Source: Desulfococcus multivorans
GTDB taxonomy: Bacteria > Desulfobacterota > Desulfobacteria > Desulfobacterales > Desulfococcaceae
Assembly (NCBI RefSeq): GCF_001854245.1
Contig: NZ_CP015381.1
Span: 3,755,001 to 3,819,000 of the forward strand
Length of the DNA stretch: 64,000 nucleotides
Direction of reading: 5' to 3'
Numbering within the stretch: position 1 is the stretch's first letter; each line of letters opens with the position of its first letter. The position numbers and the translations under genes were made by a program. Below the pieces are notes generated by a model. That model searched no databases. It saw only the letters and a program-made list of their open reading frames with translations, and had not been told where the DNA came from. Positions 24,900-33,956 of the stretch are shown here, in pieces.

Positions 24900-25600
24900 T
24901 GCAGTTCTCTATAGCCATGGAAGACGATCTGTATGAAGCATTTCACCGTTTCAAACATGGAAACCCGCACGACACCCAGGTGATTGAAAAGCTCCTGCAT
25001 CTCTACAAGCCGCCCCATATTACCAATGTCAGCCAGTTGAAACGGCTGAAAATCGACGATCTTCCGTTGGCATCCCAGCTTGCACAGGCGGGCTTGACTT
25101 CCCAAACCATCGAAGAACTGGCCCAAAAAACCACCTACAAAATTGCACTGTCCCAACAGCACGGATATTTCCCATACGTAAACATTCATGGCGACCTGCT
25201 GCGGAACAACTATACCATAACCTGCAGACCGGGTGAATCACGGGAGAAAGCCCTGCAATACATCCAGGCACTTCTCGAAGATGCGAAAAACGTGATCATC
25301 TGCGACCGATACCTGAAAAACAATTGGGGCACCGCCCAAAGCATATTGGATGTTTTTCCGCAAAAGCAACTGACGATCGAATATGTACATCAGTTGGACC
25401 AAAACATTCTATCCGGTATTAAAAGGCAATGTAGTCAATGGAAAATCAGGAGAACCCGCGACAATGTCTATCAACGTCACCATGATCGCTACCTGCGCAT
25501 CGACAGCCAGATGGAAATCGTGATCACCAGCGGTATTGATTATCTGTTCGACAACAACAAGGAATGCACCCTGGTCTTTCAGACCATTTCGAAGACCTGA
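24899..25600 (+). CDS. Third protein of the DUF262/AAA operon, possible phospholipase-D-like effector
   Basis: 233 residues with no recognised name. The C-terminal third reads YQRHHDRYLRIDSQMEIVIT then SGIDYLFDNNKECTLVF, which resembles the HxD-containing strand and following SG-D-F segment of phospholipase-D-like (MIT C-terminal type) domains. The N-terminal half is helical. The start overlaps the AAA gene stop by one base (TGATG), implying translational coupling. By position it would be the effector or specificity subunit of the operon. Only one candidate catalytic motif is seen. Confidence 0.55.
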   Translation: MQFSIAMEDDLYEAFHRFKHGNPHDTQVIEKLLHLYKPPHITNVSQLKRLKIDDLPLASQLAQAGLTSQTIEELAQKTTYKIALSQQHGYFPYVNIHGDLLRNNYTITCRPGESREKALQYIQALLEDAKNVIICDRYLKNNWGTAQSILDVFPQKQLTIEYVHQLDQNILSGIKRQCSQWKIRRTRDNVYQRHHDRYLRIDSQMEIVITSGIDYLFDNNKECTLVFQTISKT

Positions 25601-25640
25601 GACGAATTTCCATAGGCAATCGGTCAATCGGGCGTCAACC

Positions 25641-25885
25641 GGGGTCGGGCCAAGACAATCGCCTGAAATCACAACCAATACATCCCAAAAACCGCCCGAA
25701 TATCGCCTTAGCCGCCCATTTTCAGGGTCAAAAACACCCGTCTAAGGAAAAAATCGGCAACCCCAACACCCCCGAACCGCTTAAACCGTCATTTTTGACC
25801 CCAAAAACACCCGTTTAAGCTCAAAAAAACCCCAATTTCGAATGAATAACTCATGAATTTCAAACACTTGACTTGGCCCGACCCC
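25641..25885 (+). repeat. Hairpin element, subfamily A, copy A9
   Basis: 245 bp with perfect termini, starting 40 bases after the defence-like operon. This is the most diverged A copy internally (GCCGCCCATTTTCAGGG arm). It is followed by GGCTGAA heptads (25895-25975) and CCCTAAC words up to the gmd start. Confidence 0.9.
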
Positions 25886-26039
25886 AACACAACCTTAGGC
25901 TGAAGGCTATAGACCATGGAGCTGCTTCCGTGCTAAACACCGCACGCATCCCCTTCAGTCTTCAGTCTTCAGCCTCATCACATAAACACTTAACCCCCTA
26001 AAACCTTAAAACCCTAACACCCTAACACCTTTTTATCTT

Positions 26040-27125
26040 ATGAAAAAAGCCCTAATCACCGGTATCACCGGCCAGGACGGCGCCTATCTCGCCGAGTTTC
26101 TGCTTGAGAAGAATTACGAGGTCCACGGCATCAAGCGGCGGGCATCCTCCTTCAATACCGCCCGGGTGGATCACATCTACCAGGACGCCCACGAGGAGGG
26201 GGTCCGGTTCTTCATGCACTACGGCGACCTCACCGACGCCACCAACCTGATCCGCATCATCCAGGAAATCCAGCCGGACGAGATTTACAACCTGGCGGCC
26301 CAGAGCCACGTGAAGGTCTCCTTCGAAACCCCGGAGTACACGGCCAACACCGACGCCCTGGGCACCCTCCGCCTGCTGGAGGCCATCCGCATCCTGGGCC
26401 TCGAGAAAAAGACGCGCATCTACCAGGCCTCCACCAGCGAGATGTACGGCAAGGTCCAGGAGATCCCCCAGACGGAGACCACGCCCTTCTACCCCCGAAG
26501 CCCATACGGCGCGGCCAAGGTCTATGCCTACTGGATCACGGTCAACTACCGGGAGGCGTACAACATCTATGCCTGCAACGGCATCCTCTTCAACCACGAG
26601 TCGCCGATCCGGGGGGAGACCTTTGTCACCCGCAAGATCACCCGGGCCGTGGCCCGCATCAAGCTGGGCCTCCAGGACAAGCTCTACCTGGGCAACCTCG
26701 ACGCCAAGCGCGACTGGGGCTTTGCCGGGGACTACGTCCGCCTGATGTGGATGATGCTCCAGCAGGACACGCCCGACGACTACGTCATCGCCACCGGCGA
26801 GACCCACGCGGTGCGCGAGTTCGTAGAAAAGGCCTTCACGGCGGCGGGCTTCGACATCGGCTGGGCGGGCGAGGGCGTGAACGAAGTCGGCAGGGACGCC
26901 GCCACCGGCCGGGTCCTGGTGCGCATCGACCCCCGCTACTTCCGCCCCACCGAGGTGGACTTCCTCCTGGGCGACCCGTCCAAGGCCCGGGAGAAGCTGG
27001 GCTGGGAACCCCGGGTCTCCTTTGACGAGCTCGTCCGCATGATGGTGGCCGCCGACCTCGAGGAGGCCAAAAAGGACGCCCTGTGCGAGAAGAGCGGCTT
27101 CAGGATCTATCACAACTTCGAATAG
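26040..27125 (+). CDS. gmd: GDP-mannose 4,6-dehydratase
   Basis: 361 residues, full length. Extended short-chain dehydrogenase: NAD(P)-binding [16 protein letters not shown] at 7-22, [20 protein letters not shown] typical of Gmd, catalytic YGAAK (Tyr-x3-Lys) region [12 protein letters not shown], and the substrate loop [17 protein letters not shown]. It converts GDP-D-mannose to GDP-4-keto-6-deoxymannose in the cytoplasm, the first step to GDP-fucose or related sugars. fcl follows 15 bases later. GC-rich, unlike the middle of the cluster. Confidence 0.97.
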   Translation: MKKALITGITGQDGAYLAEFLLEKNYEVHGIKRRASSFNTARVDHIYQDAHEEGVRFFMHYGDLTDATNLIRIIQEIQPDEIYNLAAQSHVKVSFETPEYTANTDALGTLRLLEAIRILGLEKKTRIYQASTSEMYGKVQEIPQTETTPFYPRSPYGAAKVYAYWITVNYREAYNIYACNGILFNHESPIRGETFVTRKITRAVARIKLGLQDKLYLGNLDAKRDWGFAGDYVRLMWMMLQQDTPDDYVIATGETHAVREFVEKAFTAAGFDIGWAGEGVNEVGRDAATGRVLVRIDPRYFRPTEVDFLLGDPSKAREKLGWEPRVSFDELVRMMVAADLEEAKKDALCEKSGFRIYHNFE

Positions 27126-27140
27126 CCGGGGGAACCTCAC

Positions 27141-28187
27141 ATGGATAAAGACAACCGCATCTTCATCGCCGGCCACCGGGGCCTGGTGGGCAGCGCCCTC
27201 TGCCGGCAGCTCGCGGCCGCCGGACACACGGCCCTCATCACCCGGACCCACGCGGACCTGGACCTGACCGACCCGAACGCCGTGGCCGATTTCTTTTCAC
27301 GAGAGCAGCCCGAATACGTGTTCCTGGCGGCGGCCAAGGTGGGGGGCATCCACGCCAACAACACCTATCCGGCGGACTTCATCTACCAGAACCTGCAGAT
27401 CCAGAACACCGTCATCCACCAGGCCTTTCTCCACGGGGTGAAGCGGCTCCTCTTCCTGGGCAGCTCCTGCATCTACCCCAAGCTCTGTCCCCAGCCCATG
27501 AAAGAGTCCTATCTGATGACCGGGCCCCTGGAGCCCACCAATTCCGCCTATGCAACCGCCAAGATCGCCGGGATCGAGATGTGCCGGGCCTACAACCGGC
27601 AGCACGGCACCCGGTTCATCCCGGTGATGCCCACCAACCTCTACGGCCCCAACGACAACTTCGACCTGGAGACCTCCCACGTCCTGCCGGCCCTCATCCG
27701 CAAGTTCCACCTGGCCAAACTGGCGGCCAACAACGACCGGGACGGCATCGCGGCGGACGAACGCCGATTCGGCCCCATCCCCAGGGAGATCCGGGCCTCG
27801 CTGGAAGACATCGCCGGCCCCCGGGGCGGCATGGTGATGCTGTGGGGCTCGGGAACCCCCAAGCGGGAATTCCTCCACGTGGACGACATGGCCGCGGCCT
27901 GCATCCACCTGATGCGCCTCCCCTGGAAAATCCTCCAGACCGCCGCCGACGACCCCTTCCTCTTCAACATCGGCACCGGCACAGACCTCACCATCCGCGA
28001 ACTGGCCAACGTCATCTCCCACGCCGTCGGCTACCAGGGCGAAATCCTCTTCGACGCCGACAAACCCGACGGCACACCGCGGAAGCTGCTCGACGTCTCA
28101 AGACTCCAGAACCTGGGGTGGCGGGCCAAAATCAGCCTTGAAGAAGGTATTCGCCAGACATATCGATGGTACGCGGAACAGAAGTAA
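27141..28187 (+). CDS. fcl: GDP-L-fucose synthase
   Basis: 348 residues. Rossmann motif GHRGLVGSALCRQL at the N-terminus, FLAAAKVGGIHANNTYPADF and FLGSSCIYPKLCPQPMKES characteristic of GDP-fucose synthase, and the catalytic Tyr-x3-Lys in NSAYATAKIAGIEMC. It epimerises and reduces the Gmd product to GDP-L-fucose. It contains an extra loop (about residues 195-230, NNDRDGIAADERRFG) relative to the E. coli enzyme, seen in many environmental homologues. Forms an operon with gmd. Confidence 0.96.
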   Translation: MDKDNRIFIAGHRGLVGSALCRQLAAAGHTALITRTHADLDLTDPNAVADFFSREQPEYVFLAAAKVGGIHANNTYPADFIYQNLQIQNTVIHQAFLHGVKRLLFLGSSCIYPKLCPQPMKESYLMTGPLEPTNSAYATAKIAGIEMCRAYNRQHGTRFIPVMPTNLYGPNDNFDLETSHVLPALIRKFHLAKLAANNDRDGIAADERRFGPIPREIRASLEDIAGPRGGMVMLWGSGTPKREFLHVDDMAAACIHLMRLPWKILQTAADDPFLFNIGTGTDLTIRELANVISHAVGYQGEILFDADKPDGTPRKLLDVSRLQNLGWRAKISLEEGIRQTYRWYAEQK

Positions 28188-28189
28188 TT

Positions 28190-28296
28190 GATAATTTTGA
28201 ATGTTGAATTTTGAATTATGAATTCACCATTCACCATCCCCCATTCAACATTCAACATTCATAATTCAACATTCACAATTCATAATTCATAACTCT
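28190..28296. repeat. AT-rich heptad palindrome (GAATTTT / ATTCAAC words)
   Basis: The first half is built of TGAATGTT, TGAATTTT and TGAATTAT words; the second half of ATTCAACATTCATAATTC words, their reverse complements. Together they can fold into a long imperfect hairpin of about 100 bases. Similar palindromes occur at 51287-51372, 51730-51885, 52423-52503, 53166-53292 and 58386-58650. Confidence 0.8.
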
Positions 28297-28298
28297 CT

Positions 28299-29339
28299 AT
28301 GCAAACACCATACGCACAAACCCTAACCCAAATCCAATCAAGTCCCCAAACCTGGTTCATCACCGGCGTTTCCGGCTTCATCGGCTCAAATCTGCTCGAA
28401 ACCCTGCTCCGCCTCAACCAACCCGTCATCGGGCTGGACAATTTTTCCACGGGGCATCGGCGAAACCTGGACGAGGTGAAGGGCCGGGTTTCTCCGGAGC
28501 AGTGGGCCGGGTTCCGGTTCATCGAGGGGGATATCCGGGATCTTGAGACCTGCCGGGAGGCCTGCCAGGGCGTGGAGATCGTCCTTCACGAGGCGGCCTT
28601 GGGCTCCGTGCCCCGGTCCATGGAAGACCCGATCTTCACCAACGCCAACAACATCGACGGGTTCCTGAACATGCTGGTGGCGGCCCGGGACGCAAAGGTG
28701 AAGCGGTTCGTGTATGCGGCCTCCAGCTCCACCTACGGGGACCACCCGGGCCTGCCCAAGGTGGAGGACCGGATCGGACGCCCCCTGTCGCCCTATGCCG
28801 TCACCAAATACGTCAACGAGCTCTACGCCGCGGTCTTTGCCGACGCCTACGGCCTGGAGAACATCGGCCTGCGCTACTTCAACATCTTCGGCCCCCGCCA
28901 GGACCCGGACGGCGCCTATGCCGCGGTCATCCCCAAATGGTTCTCCGCCATGCTCACCAACGACCCGGTTTACATCAACGGCGACGGCGAAACCAGCCGG
29001 GACTTCTGCTTCATCGACAACTGCGTCCAGGCCAACCTCCTGGCCGCCCTCACCCGGAACCCCAACGCCGTGAACCAGGTCTACAACGTGGCCTTCGGGG
29101 AACGGACCACCCTGAACGACCTGTTCCACATGATCCAAAACCTGGTGGCCAAAACCCGGCCCGAAGCCGCAACCCTCCAGCCGGTCTACCGGGACTTCCG
29201 GCCCGGGGATGTGAGGCATTCGCTGGCGGATATCGGCAAGGCCAGGGAGTTGCTGGGGTATGGGCCGGGATTTTCGGTGCGGGAGGGGTTGGAGAAGGCG
29301 GGGGGGTGGTATGTGGGGTTTTTTTCGGATTCCCTGTAG
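28299..29339 (+). CDS. UDP-sugar C4-epimerase, WbpP/TviC type
   Basis: 346 residues. NAD-binding [20 protein letters not shown] follows a roughly 18-residue leader. [30 protein letters not shown] and the Ser-Tyr-x3-Lys region [13 protein letters not shown] mark the UDP-GlcNAc/UDP-GlcNAcA 4-epimerase group. It should supply UDP-GalNAc or UDP-GalNAcA for the polysaccharide. It is the last GC-rich gene before the AT-rich insert; transposase remnants begin just after its stop. Confidence 0.9.
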   Translation: MQTPYAQTLTQIQSSPQTWFITGVSGFIGSNLLETLLRLNQPVIGLDNFSTGHRRNLDEVKGRVSPEQWAGFRFIEGDIRDLETCREACQGVEIVLHEAALGSVPRSMEDPIFTNANNIDGFLNMLVAARDAKVKRFVYAASSSTYGDHPGLPKVEDRIGRPLSPYAVTKYVNELYAAVFADAYGLENIGLRYFNIFGPRQDPDGAYAAVIPKWFSAMLTNDPVYINGDGETSRDFCFIDNCVQANLLAALTRNPNAVNQVYNVAFGERTTLNDLFHMIQNLVAKTRPEAATLQPVYRDFRPGDVRHSLADIGKARELLGYGPGFSVREGLEKAGGWYVGFFSDSL

Positions 29340-29343
29340 AAAA

Positions 29344-30405
29344 TATGAATTCGTTCGGTAAGCGGAGGGCGGAGGGCAGAAAAATGCCCATTTCGCGTAA
29401 TTGTTCGCCAGCCAAATACAATAAAACTGATATTCCTAAACTCATCACAGCAGGCATAGAACAAATCACCGATACTGCGGTGGTCGGTTTCCATACGAAT
29501 GTTGCCGACTCCTGATTTTTAACGGACACGATCGTGGAGGCCGGAATTCCAGCACGCCCCTGTCGTTTATAAAGCTTCTGGTAGATCGTTGTCAGGTCCC
29601 GTTTCTGTCCATCATGTTCATAGTGGATCCTGGACGTTTTCTTCAGCATGACAATCACATCCAGATGCTTCCGCAGGACGGCAATATTTGACTGCATGGT
29701 GAACCACCTGTCCATGAGCAAATAGCGGGCATTGATGCCGGCCTTGAGGATGCGTTCGACCATCGGCCCCAGATGCCCGGTTGCTTTCATGGTGGCATCC
29801 TGTCGCCGTCGATACTCACAGCAGCGTTTATCGACCTGTTTCGTGGCCTCCTGATATCGATTTTTGGTCTTAGCGGATGATAACATTTCGAAATCTAACG
29901 GCAGGGTGCTGACACCGTCGGACCAGCAAACGGTCAACAACCTATAACCTCGCAGGTATTAAACCGGCAACTATCTACATAAACAGACCATATTTTTCTT
30001 GATCAAATATTTTAGGTTGTTAGCAATACTCTTAACAACTTCTTGTTCGGATCTTTAATTGCCGAATTAATATCAACCGGTGCTGTGATCAAAGACCCGG
30101 CTCAACAGCTCCACCTTTTTTGACCGTGAGCGGTCGCAGGTGCTGTCGTCAATGATGAGCATATCCTCACGCTGCTCATCGGTCAGTCGGCTGAAAATGC
30201 CGTGTATTCGTACAGCAAGAATCAATAACAGCCGTCGCCAGTTGAATGTGCAGCCCTTGAGCAAATCATAAGCGGCATCTTTACCGACAATGGCATCTTT
30301 GTTGGTAACAATTTCGCGGAAGAAATTGTTACCGAGAAACGGCAGAGCAAATATCGTTACTATCAAAAAATGATGGTTTCGTAAAAAGCCGTCCGTAAAA
30401 ATTTT
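29344..30405 (-). pseudogene. Decayed IS4-type transposase, main part
   Basis: On the minus strand the parts occur in order: GFLRNHHFLIVTIFALPFLG and KVELLSRVFDHSTG (30073-30400), an insertion of about 110 bases (about 29955-30065) with stops, YLRGYRLLTVCWSDG and KNRYQEATKQVDKRCCEYRR to SIVSVKNQ (about 29520-29960), then a frame-shifted C-terminal piece METDHRSIGDLFYACCDEF (about 29400-29500). A large internal deletion lies between the last two. The 5' codons were separated by an IS66 insertion and continue at 31930. Confidence 0.8.
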
Positions 30406-31891
30406 GTAAGCGATCACGGGGATATCTAACTTCCCCTTCTACAAAATATGATATTTCTCACTAGGTTTTTTATGCACTATCTGGTATTCTAATTTCCATG
30501 ATGAAGTACCGTCCATTCACAGAAGAAGACTGGCAGGCAACCCCTGAACCTGTAAGAAAAGCATTTGAATTTTTGGAACAGCAGGTTGAAATCCTGACCC
30601 GGCGCCTCGATGAACTGGAAAATCGAATCAACAGGAACTCCGGGAATTCAAACAAGCCGCCGTCTTCAGACAATCCCTACAAGAAGAAACCAAAGCGCAA
30701 AGCCGTCCAGAAGCGAGCCGGCGCCAAAAAAGGGCACAAAGGGCATATCCAAAAACGTATGATGCCCACTGAAATTGTCATTCTCAAGCCGGAACGTTGC
30801 CCCTGCGGCAATCGGCATTTTCCAAAAACGAAGCCGTTTTACGTGCATCAGGTCATCGAGCTGCCTGAAATCAAGATGGACGTGACGCACTTTCTCCATT
30901 CAACCGACTGTCCGAAATGCGGCGTCGAAAACAGGGCGGAACTTCAACCCGAAAACAGGACCGGCTTTGGCCCCAGACTGACTGCCCTGATCGGTGATCT
31001 GGCCGGAAATCACGGAAACAGCCGGACCAGCATCCAGGAATTCTGCGATTCGACCCTGAACTTTCACATCAGCCTCGGCGCGGTCCAGAATGTCATCGAT
31101 CGGGTGTCGCAGGCAATCGAGCCTCACTATGAAACCATCGGAACAAAGATCAGACGAGCCCTCAAGGCTCATATCGACGAAACATCTTTTCCCAGGAGCG
31201 GCGACCTCGAGTGGCTCTGGGTCATGGCCAACGATGATGAAGCCTTCTTTAAAATCCATCCAAACCGCTCGAAAGAGGCCTTCGAGGCGTTGATTGAAAA
31301 ATGGAACGGCATCCTGATCAGCGACGACTATGGCGTTTATCAGAAATGGGCCGCCGGGCGACAGACCTGCCTGGCACATCTGATCCGCAGGGCCAAAGGA
31401 TTGAGAGAAAGAAGGGACCCCGGCATTGCCAAATTTGGGGTCTGGTGCATGAGTGAACTTCAACGATTGTGCAACATGGCGAAAAAGCTGCTTACCCAGG
31501 GAGAATGGAACGCCTTTTATGCAAGGCTCTGCCGGTTGATCGGGCTTTATCGTGATGAGAAAAACGATGCCGGACGAATGGCGCGCCGCCTTGACAAGGA
31601 GATTGAATCCCTGTTTGTATTCCTTGACGAGGAGGGCATTGATCCCACCAATAACCATGCCGAAAGAATGCTGCGTTATGCTGTCATCTGGCGAAAGCGA
31701 AGCCAGGGGACTGAGAGTACAAAAGGGCAGCGCTGGGTAGAGCGCATTCTGACACTTCGCCATACCTGCAGACTCAGGTCCAGGAAACTTTTCCCTGTAC
31801 TCGTCGATGCCGTGCAGTGTTTCTTCAAAGAGCTGAATCCAGACATGGCCTGGATTTCCTGATATTTTTCAAGTACCCTCTGATCGCTTAC
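30406..31891 (+). mobile_element. IS66-family insertion sequence, single-gene form
   Basis: 1486 bp. Both ends read GTAAGCGATCA (inverted), the typical IS66 terminus, and are flanked by an identical 8-bp target duplication AAAATTTT (30398-30405 and 31892-31899). It sits in codon 11 or so of the IS4-type transposase gene: joining the flanks restores MKAKHTSYCSKIFTDGFLRN in frame on the minus strand. Confidence 0.92.
30498..31862 (+). CDS. IS66-family transposase
   Basis: 454 residues, apparently intact. The N-terminus has the leucine-zipper-like EFLEQQVEILTRRLDELENR and the IS66 signature SGNSNKPPSSDNPYKK. A zinc-binding motif CPCGN and CPKCG follows (about 95-140). The DDE core includes HIDETSFPRSGDLEWLWVMA, ISDDYGVYQKW and the glutamate block NNHAERMLRYAVIWRKRSQG. 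The small accessory genes of classical IS66 elements are absent, as in the ISBst12-like group. Confidence 0.93.
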   Translation: MMKYRPFTEEDWQATPEPVRKAFEFLEQQVEILTRRLDELENRINRNSGNSNKPPSSDNPYKKKPKRKAVQKRAGAKKGHKGHIQKRMMPTEIVILKPERCPCGNRHFPKTKPFYVHQVIELPEIKMDVTHFLHSTDCPKCGVENRAELQPENRTGFGPRLTALIGDLAGNHGNSRTSIQEFCDSTLNFHISLGAVQNVIDRVSQAIEPHYETIGTKIRRALKAHIDETSFPRSGDLEWLWVMANDDEAFFKIHPNRSKEAFEALIEKWNGILISDDYGVYQKWAAGRQTCLAHLIRRAKGLRERRDPGIAKFGVWCMSELQRLCNMAKKLLTQGEWNAFYARLCRLIGLYRDEKNDAGRMARRLDKEIESLFVFLDEEGIDPTNNHAERMLRYAVIWRKRSQGTESTKGQRWVERILTLRHTCRLRSRKLFPVLVDAVQCFFKELNPDMAWIS

Positions 31892-31930
31892 AAAATTTTT
31901 ACTACAATATGAAGTGTGTTTGGCTTTCAT
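31892..31930 (-). pseudogene. 5' codons of the IS4-type transposase, cut off by IS66
   Basis: ATG 31930 on the minus strand opens MKAKHTSYCSK and meets the IS66 target duplication. Codon register continues exactly on the far side of IS66 at 30405. The region 31931-32296 is AT-rich, has no gene I can support, and contains the words CCAAAGTTTGGCTAACCTCG and GAAAGTTGAG that recur near 42680. Confidence 0.75.
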
Positions 31931-32296
31931 TAAAAACGATATGATGTGGTCAAAAATCCAGATTTTTACTTTTTACGAGACCGTCAAAAAATGAACACTG
32001 TATCCGAGTGTTTTCGAGCACCACACTGGTGAAGCAACGTGTCGATCCGGAAATGATCAAAAAAGTTATGAATTTTGCTGCTGACATGAATAGCATCTTG
32101 AGCTTCGGATCGAATTTTGTCATGTTTCATTTGAGCCCTTTCCTCTTGATATTATATTATTTTGTGGCAAATTCACTATAAATCAAAGAAATCGGCTCTT
32201 AAAGTTTTTTATTTTCTATTTCAAAATGTTAAACAACTTTACTCCAAAGTTTGGCTAACCTCGAAAGTTGAGTAGAAAAGAAATCGGAATACAAAA

Positions 32297-33568
32297 ATGA
32301 GCGAAAACCAAGTAGGTAAAATGAAAAAAATATGCCTCATCAGCCATTGTTTTGATCCAATTTTTGCTGGCTATGCTAAACAAGGGTCGCGCGTTGCCAG
32401 AGCAGTAGCCGATCGCGGTATCTATGATTTTGTCATCGTGACACGTAAATTTGAACAGTTACCTGGAAAAGACCGGGTTAACGGCTTTACAGTAATAAGG
32501 ATCGGCTCACCAATTTTGGATAATATCTCACCCCAACTTGGCTACTTGGCTTTCATCATTTTCCTTGCTTGGCATCTGTTATTTAATGCAAGAAAGTATT
32601 GCATTTTACATTGTTTATCGGGTTTCGCTCCTGCTGGTGTTGCGGGCATTTTAGGGAAATTATTTAATTTGCCAACAATAATCAAGATTGCACAAGGAGA
32701 GGTAAGACCTCGCTCATCTTTTCAGCAAAAACTAAGACTTAATTTATGGCTTCTGCCTGCCAGCTTAGCCGATTGTTTTATCGTTTTAAGTCCTGAAAGC
32801 AAAGAATTTCTCCGCGCTGCTGCCATACCTGATTTCAAAATCAAGCATTTTACAAATGGAGTGGATGTTAATATCTTTAGACAAGTTGAAGATCAAAATC
32901 AGAAAAATATTTTACGAAGGAAATTAAATATTAGAGAGTGCAGCATATTGGTTTTATATGTTGGCCTCATCCATCCTCGAAAAGGTATAGATCTACTATT
33001 GGATGCCTGGGAAAATATTTCAAGAACAATAGATCAGGCGTTTTTGTTGCTCATAGGACCCAAAGGTAATACGTTCAAAACATCACCTTGCGACGATAAT
33101 ACAAATCTATACCAACGATCAATTTCAGAACGACTCAATCGAAAAATTCTGCAAAATACTACTGAATGGCGGGACCAGACACCCAATATCAATGAATATA
33201 TGATGGCGGCAGATGTTTTTGTATTGCCGTCCTTCGCTGAGGGGCAGCCAAATGTACTCCTCGAAGCTATGGCGTCAGGCTTAGCTTGCATAGCAACCGA
33301 TTTAAGCGGAATAAAAGATTTCATAGCTTCTCCAGATCACGGCACGATCGTGAAACAAGGTTCCGCTGATGCATTGGGAAAGGCGCTTTCTGAGATGATA
33401 AATAAATATCCAGAAGTGCGACGAAAAATGGGCAGATTATCTCGAAAGGAAATAGTTAAAAACTGTTCCATTGAATCAGTTGCCATAACTTATGAAGAAC
33501 TTTATGAAAACCTTCAAAGCCGTATAGATGGCACAAAGCATTCCGGCAATATTCAGCTAAAATCATAA
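32297..33568 (+). CDS. Glycosyltransferase, family 4 type
   Basis: 423 residues, GT-B fold. The C-terminal half shows LVLYVGLIHPRKGIDLLLDA and the donor-binding ADVFVLPSFAEGQPNVLLEA (E-x7-E type), followed by MASGLACIATDLSG. ATG 32297 lacks a clear ribosome site; ATG 32321 is an alternative. It adds one sugar to the lipid-linked repeat unit in the cytoplasm. It is AT-rich compared with gmd and fcl, and is the first intact gene of the low-GC insert. Confidence 0.88.
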   Translation: MSENQVGKMKKICLISHCFDPIFAGYAKQGSRVARAVADRGIYDFVIVTRKFEQLPGKDRVNGFTVIRIGSPILDNISPQLGYLAFIIFLAWHLLFNARKYCILHCLSGFAPAGVAGILGKLFNLPTIIKIAQGEVRPRSSFQQKLRLNLWLLPASLADCFIVLSPESKEFLRAAAIPDFKIKHFTNGVDVNIFRQVEDQNQKNILRRKLNIRECSILVLYVGLIHPRKGIDLLLDAWENISRTIDQAFLLLIGPKGNTFKTSPCDDNTNLYQRSISERLNRKILQNTTEWRDQTPNINEYMMAADVFVLPSFAEGQPNVLLEAMASGLACIATDLSGIKDFIASPDHGTIVKQGSADALGKALSEMINKYPEVRRKMGRLSRKEIVKNCSIESVAITYEELYENLQSRIDGTKHSGNIQLKS

Positions 33569-33689
33569 GGCCTTACAGTGCATAAATAATTTGTATCTGC
33601 TCTATTGCTAATTACAAAACGCATCACCATAAATGATAGTTTGATTTGCAAGATCTCAGAGGTTCTACCTCAAACACTTTGCATTTTTT

Positions 33690-33930
33690 AAGGAAGCGAC
33701 CGCCACGACACCGAGGAAGCACCCATCGAAGATGCTCAACGTGATCTCTTTCAGCCGGAACTGGTCTAGTTCATCAATCCAAGGCATGAACTGGTCGAGC
33801 TTGCGGACAAGATTAACTGGCAATGGTTCAAGGATTTCTTCGGCGCTACATATTGCCCGGACAACGTGCTGCTGGGCATAGGTATCAGATTAATGGTGGC
33901 CCTGCAATATCTCAAAACATCTACAACGTT
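33690..33930 (+). pseudogene. IS5/IS1182-type transposase N-terminal fragment
   Basis: One frame reads FQPELV, then a stop, then FINPRHELVELADKINWQWF and FGATYCPDNVLLGIGIRLMV, ALQYLK. This resembles the DUF772 N-terminal domain of IS5-like and IS1182 transposases. The piece is more GC-rich than its surroundings and ends before the flippase start. Confidence 0.65.
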
Positions 33931-33956
33931 AATAACATTGGCCTTGTAGCGTCAAA

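Noticed and set aside
1415-25885. A CRISPR array made of the A elements
   Set aside because: Copies are about 245 bp, irregularly spaced by kilobases and separated by genes; no short repeat-spacer pattern exists anywhere in the window.
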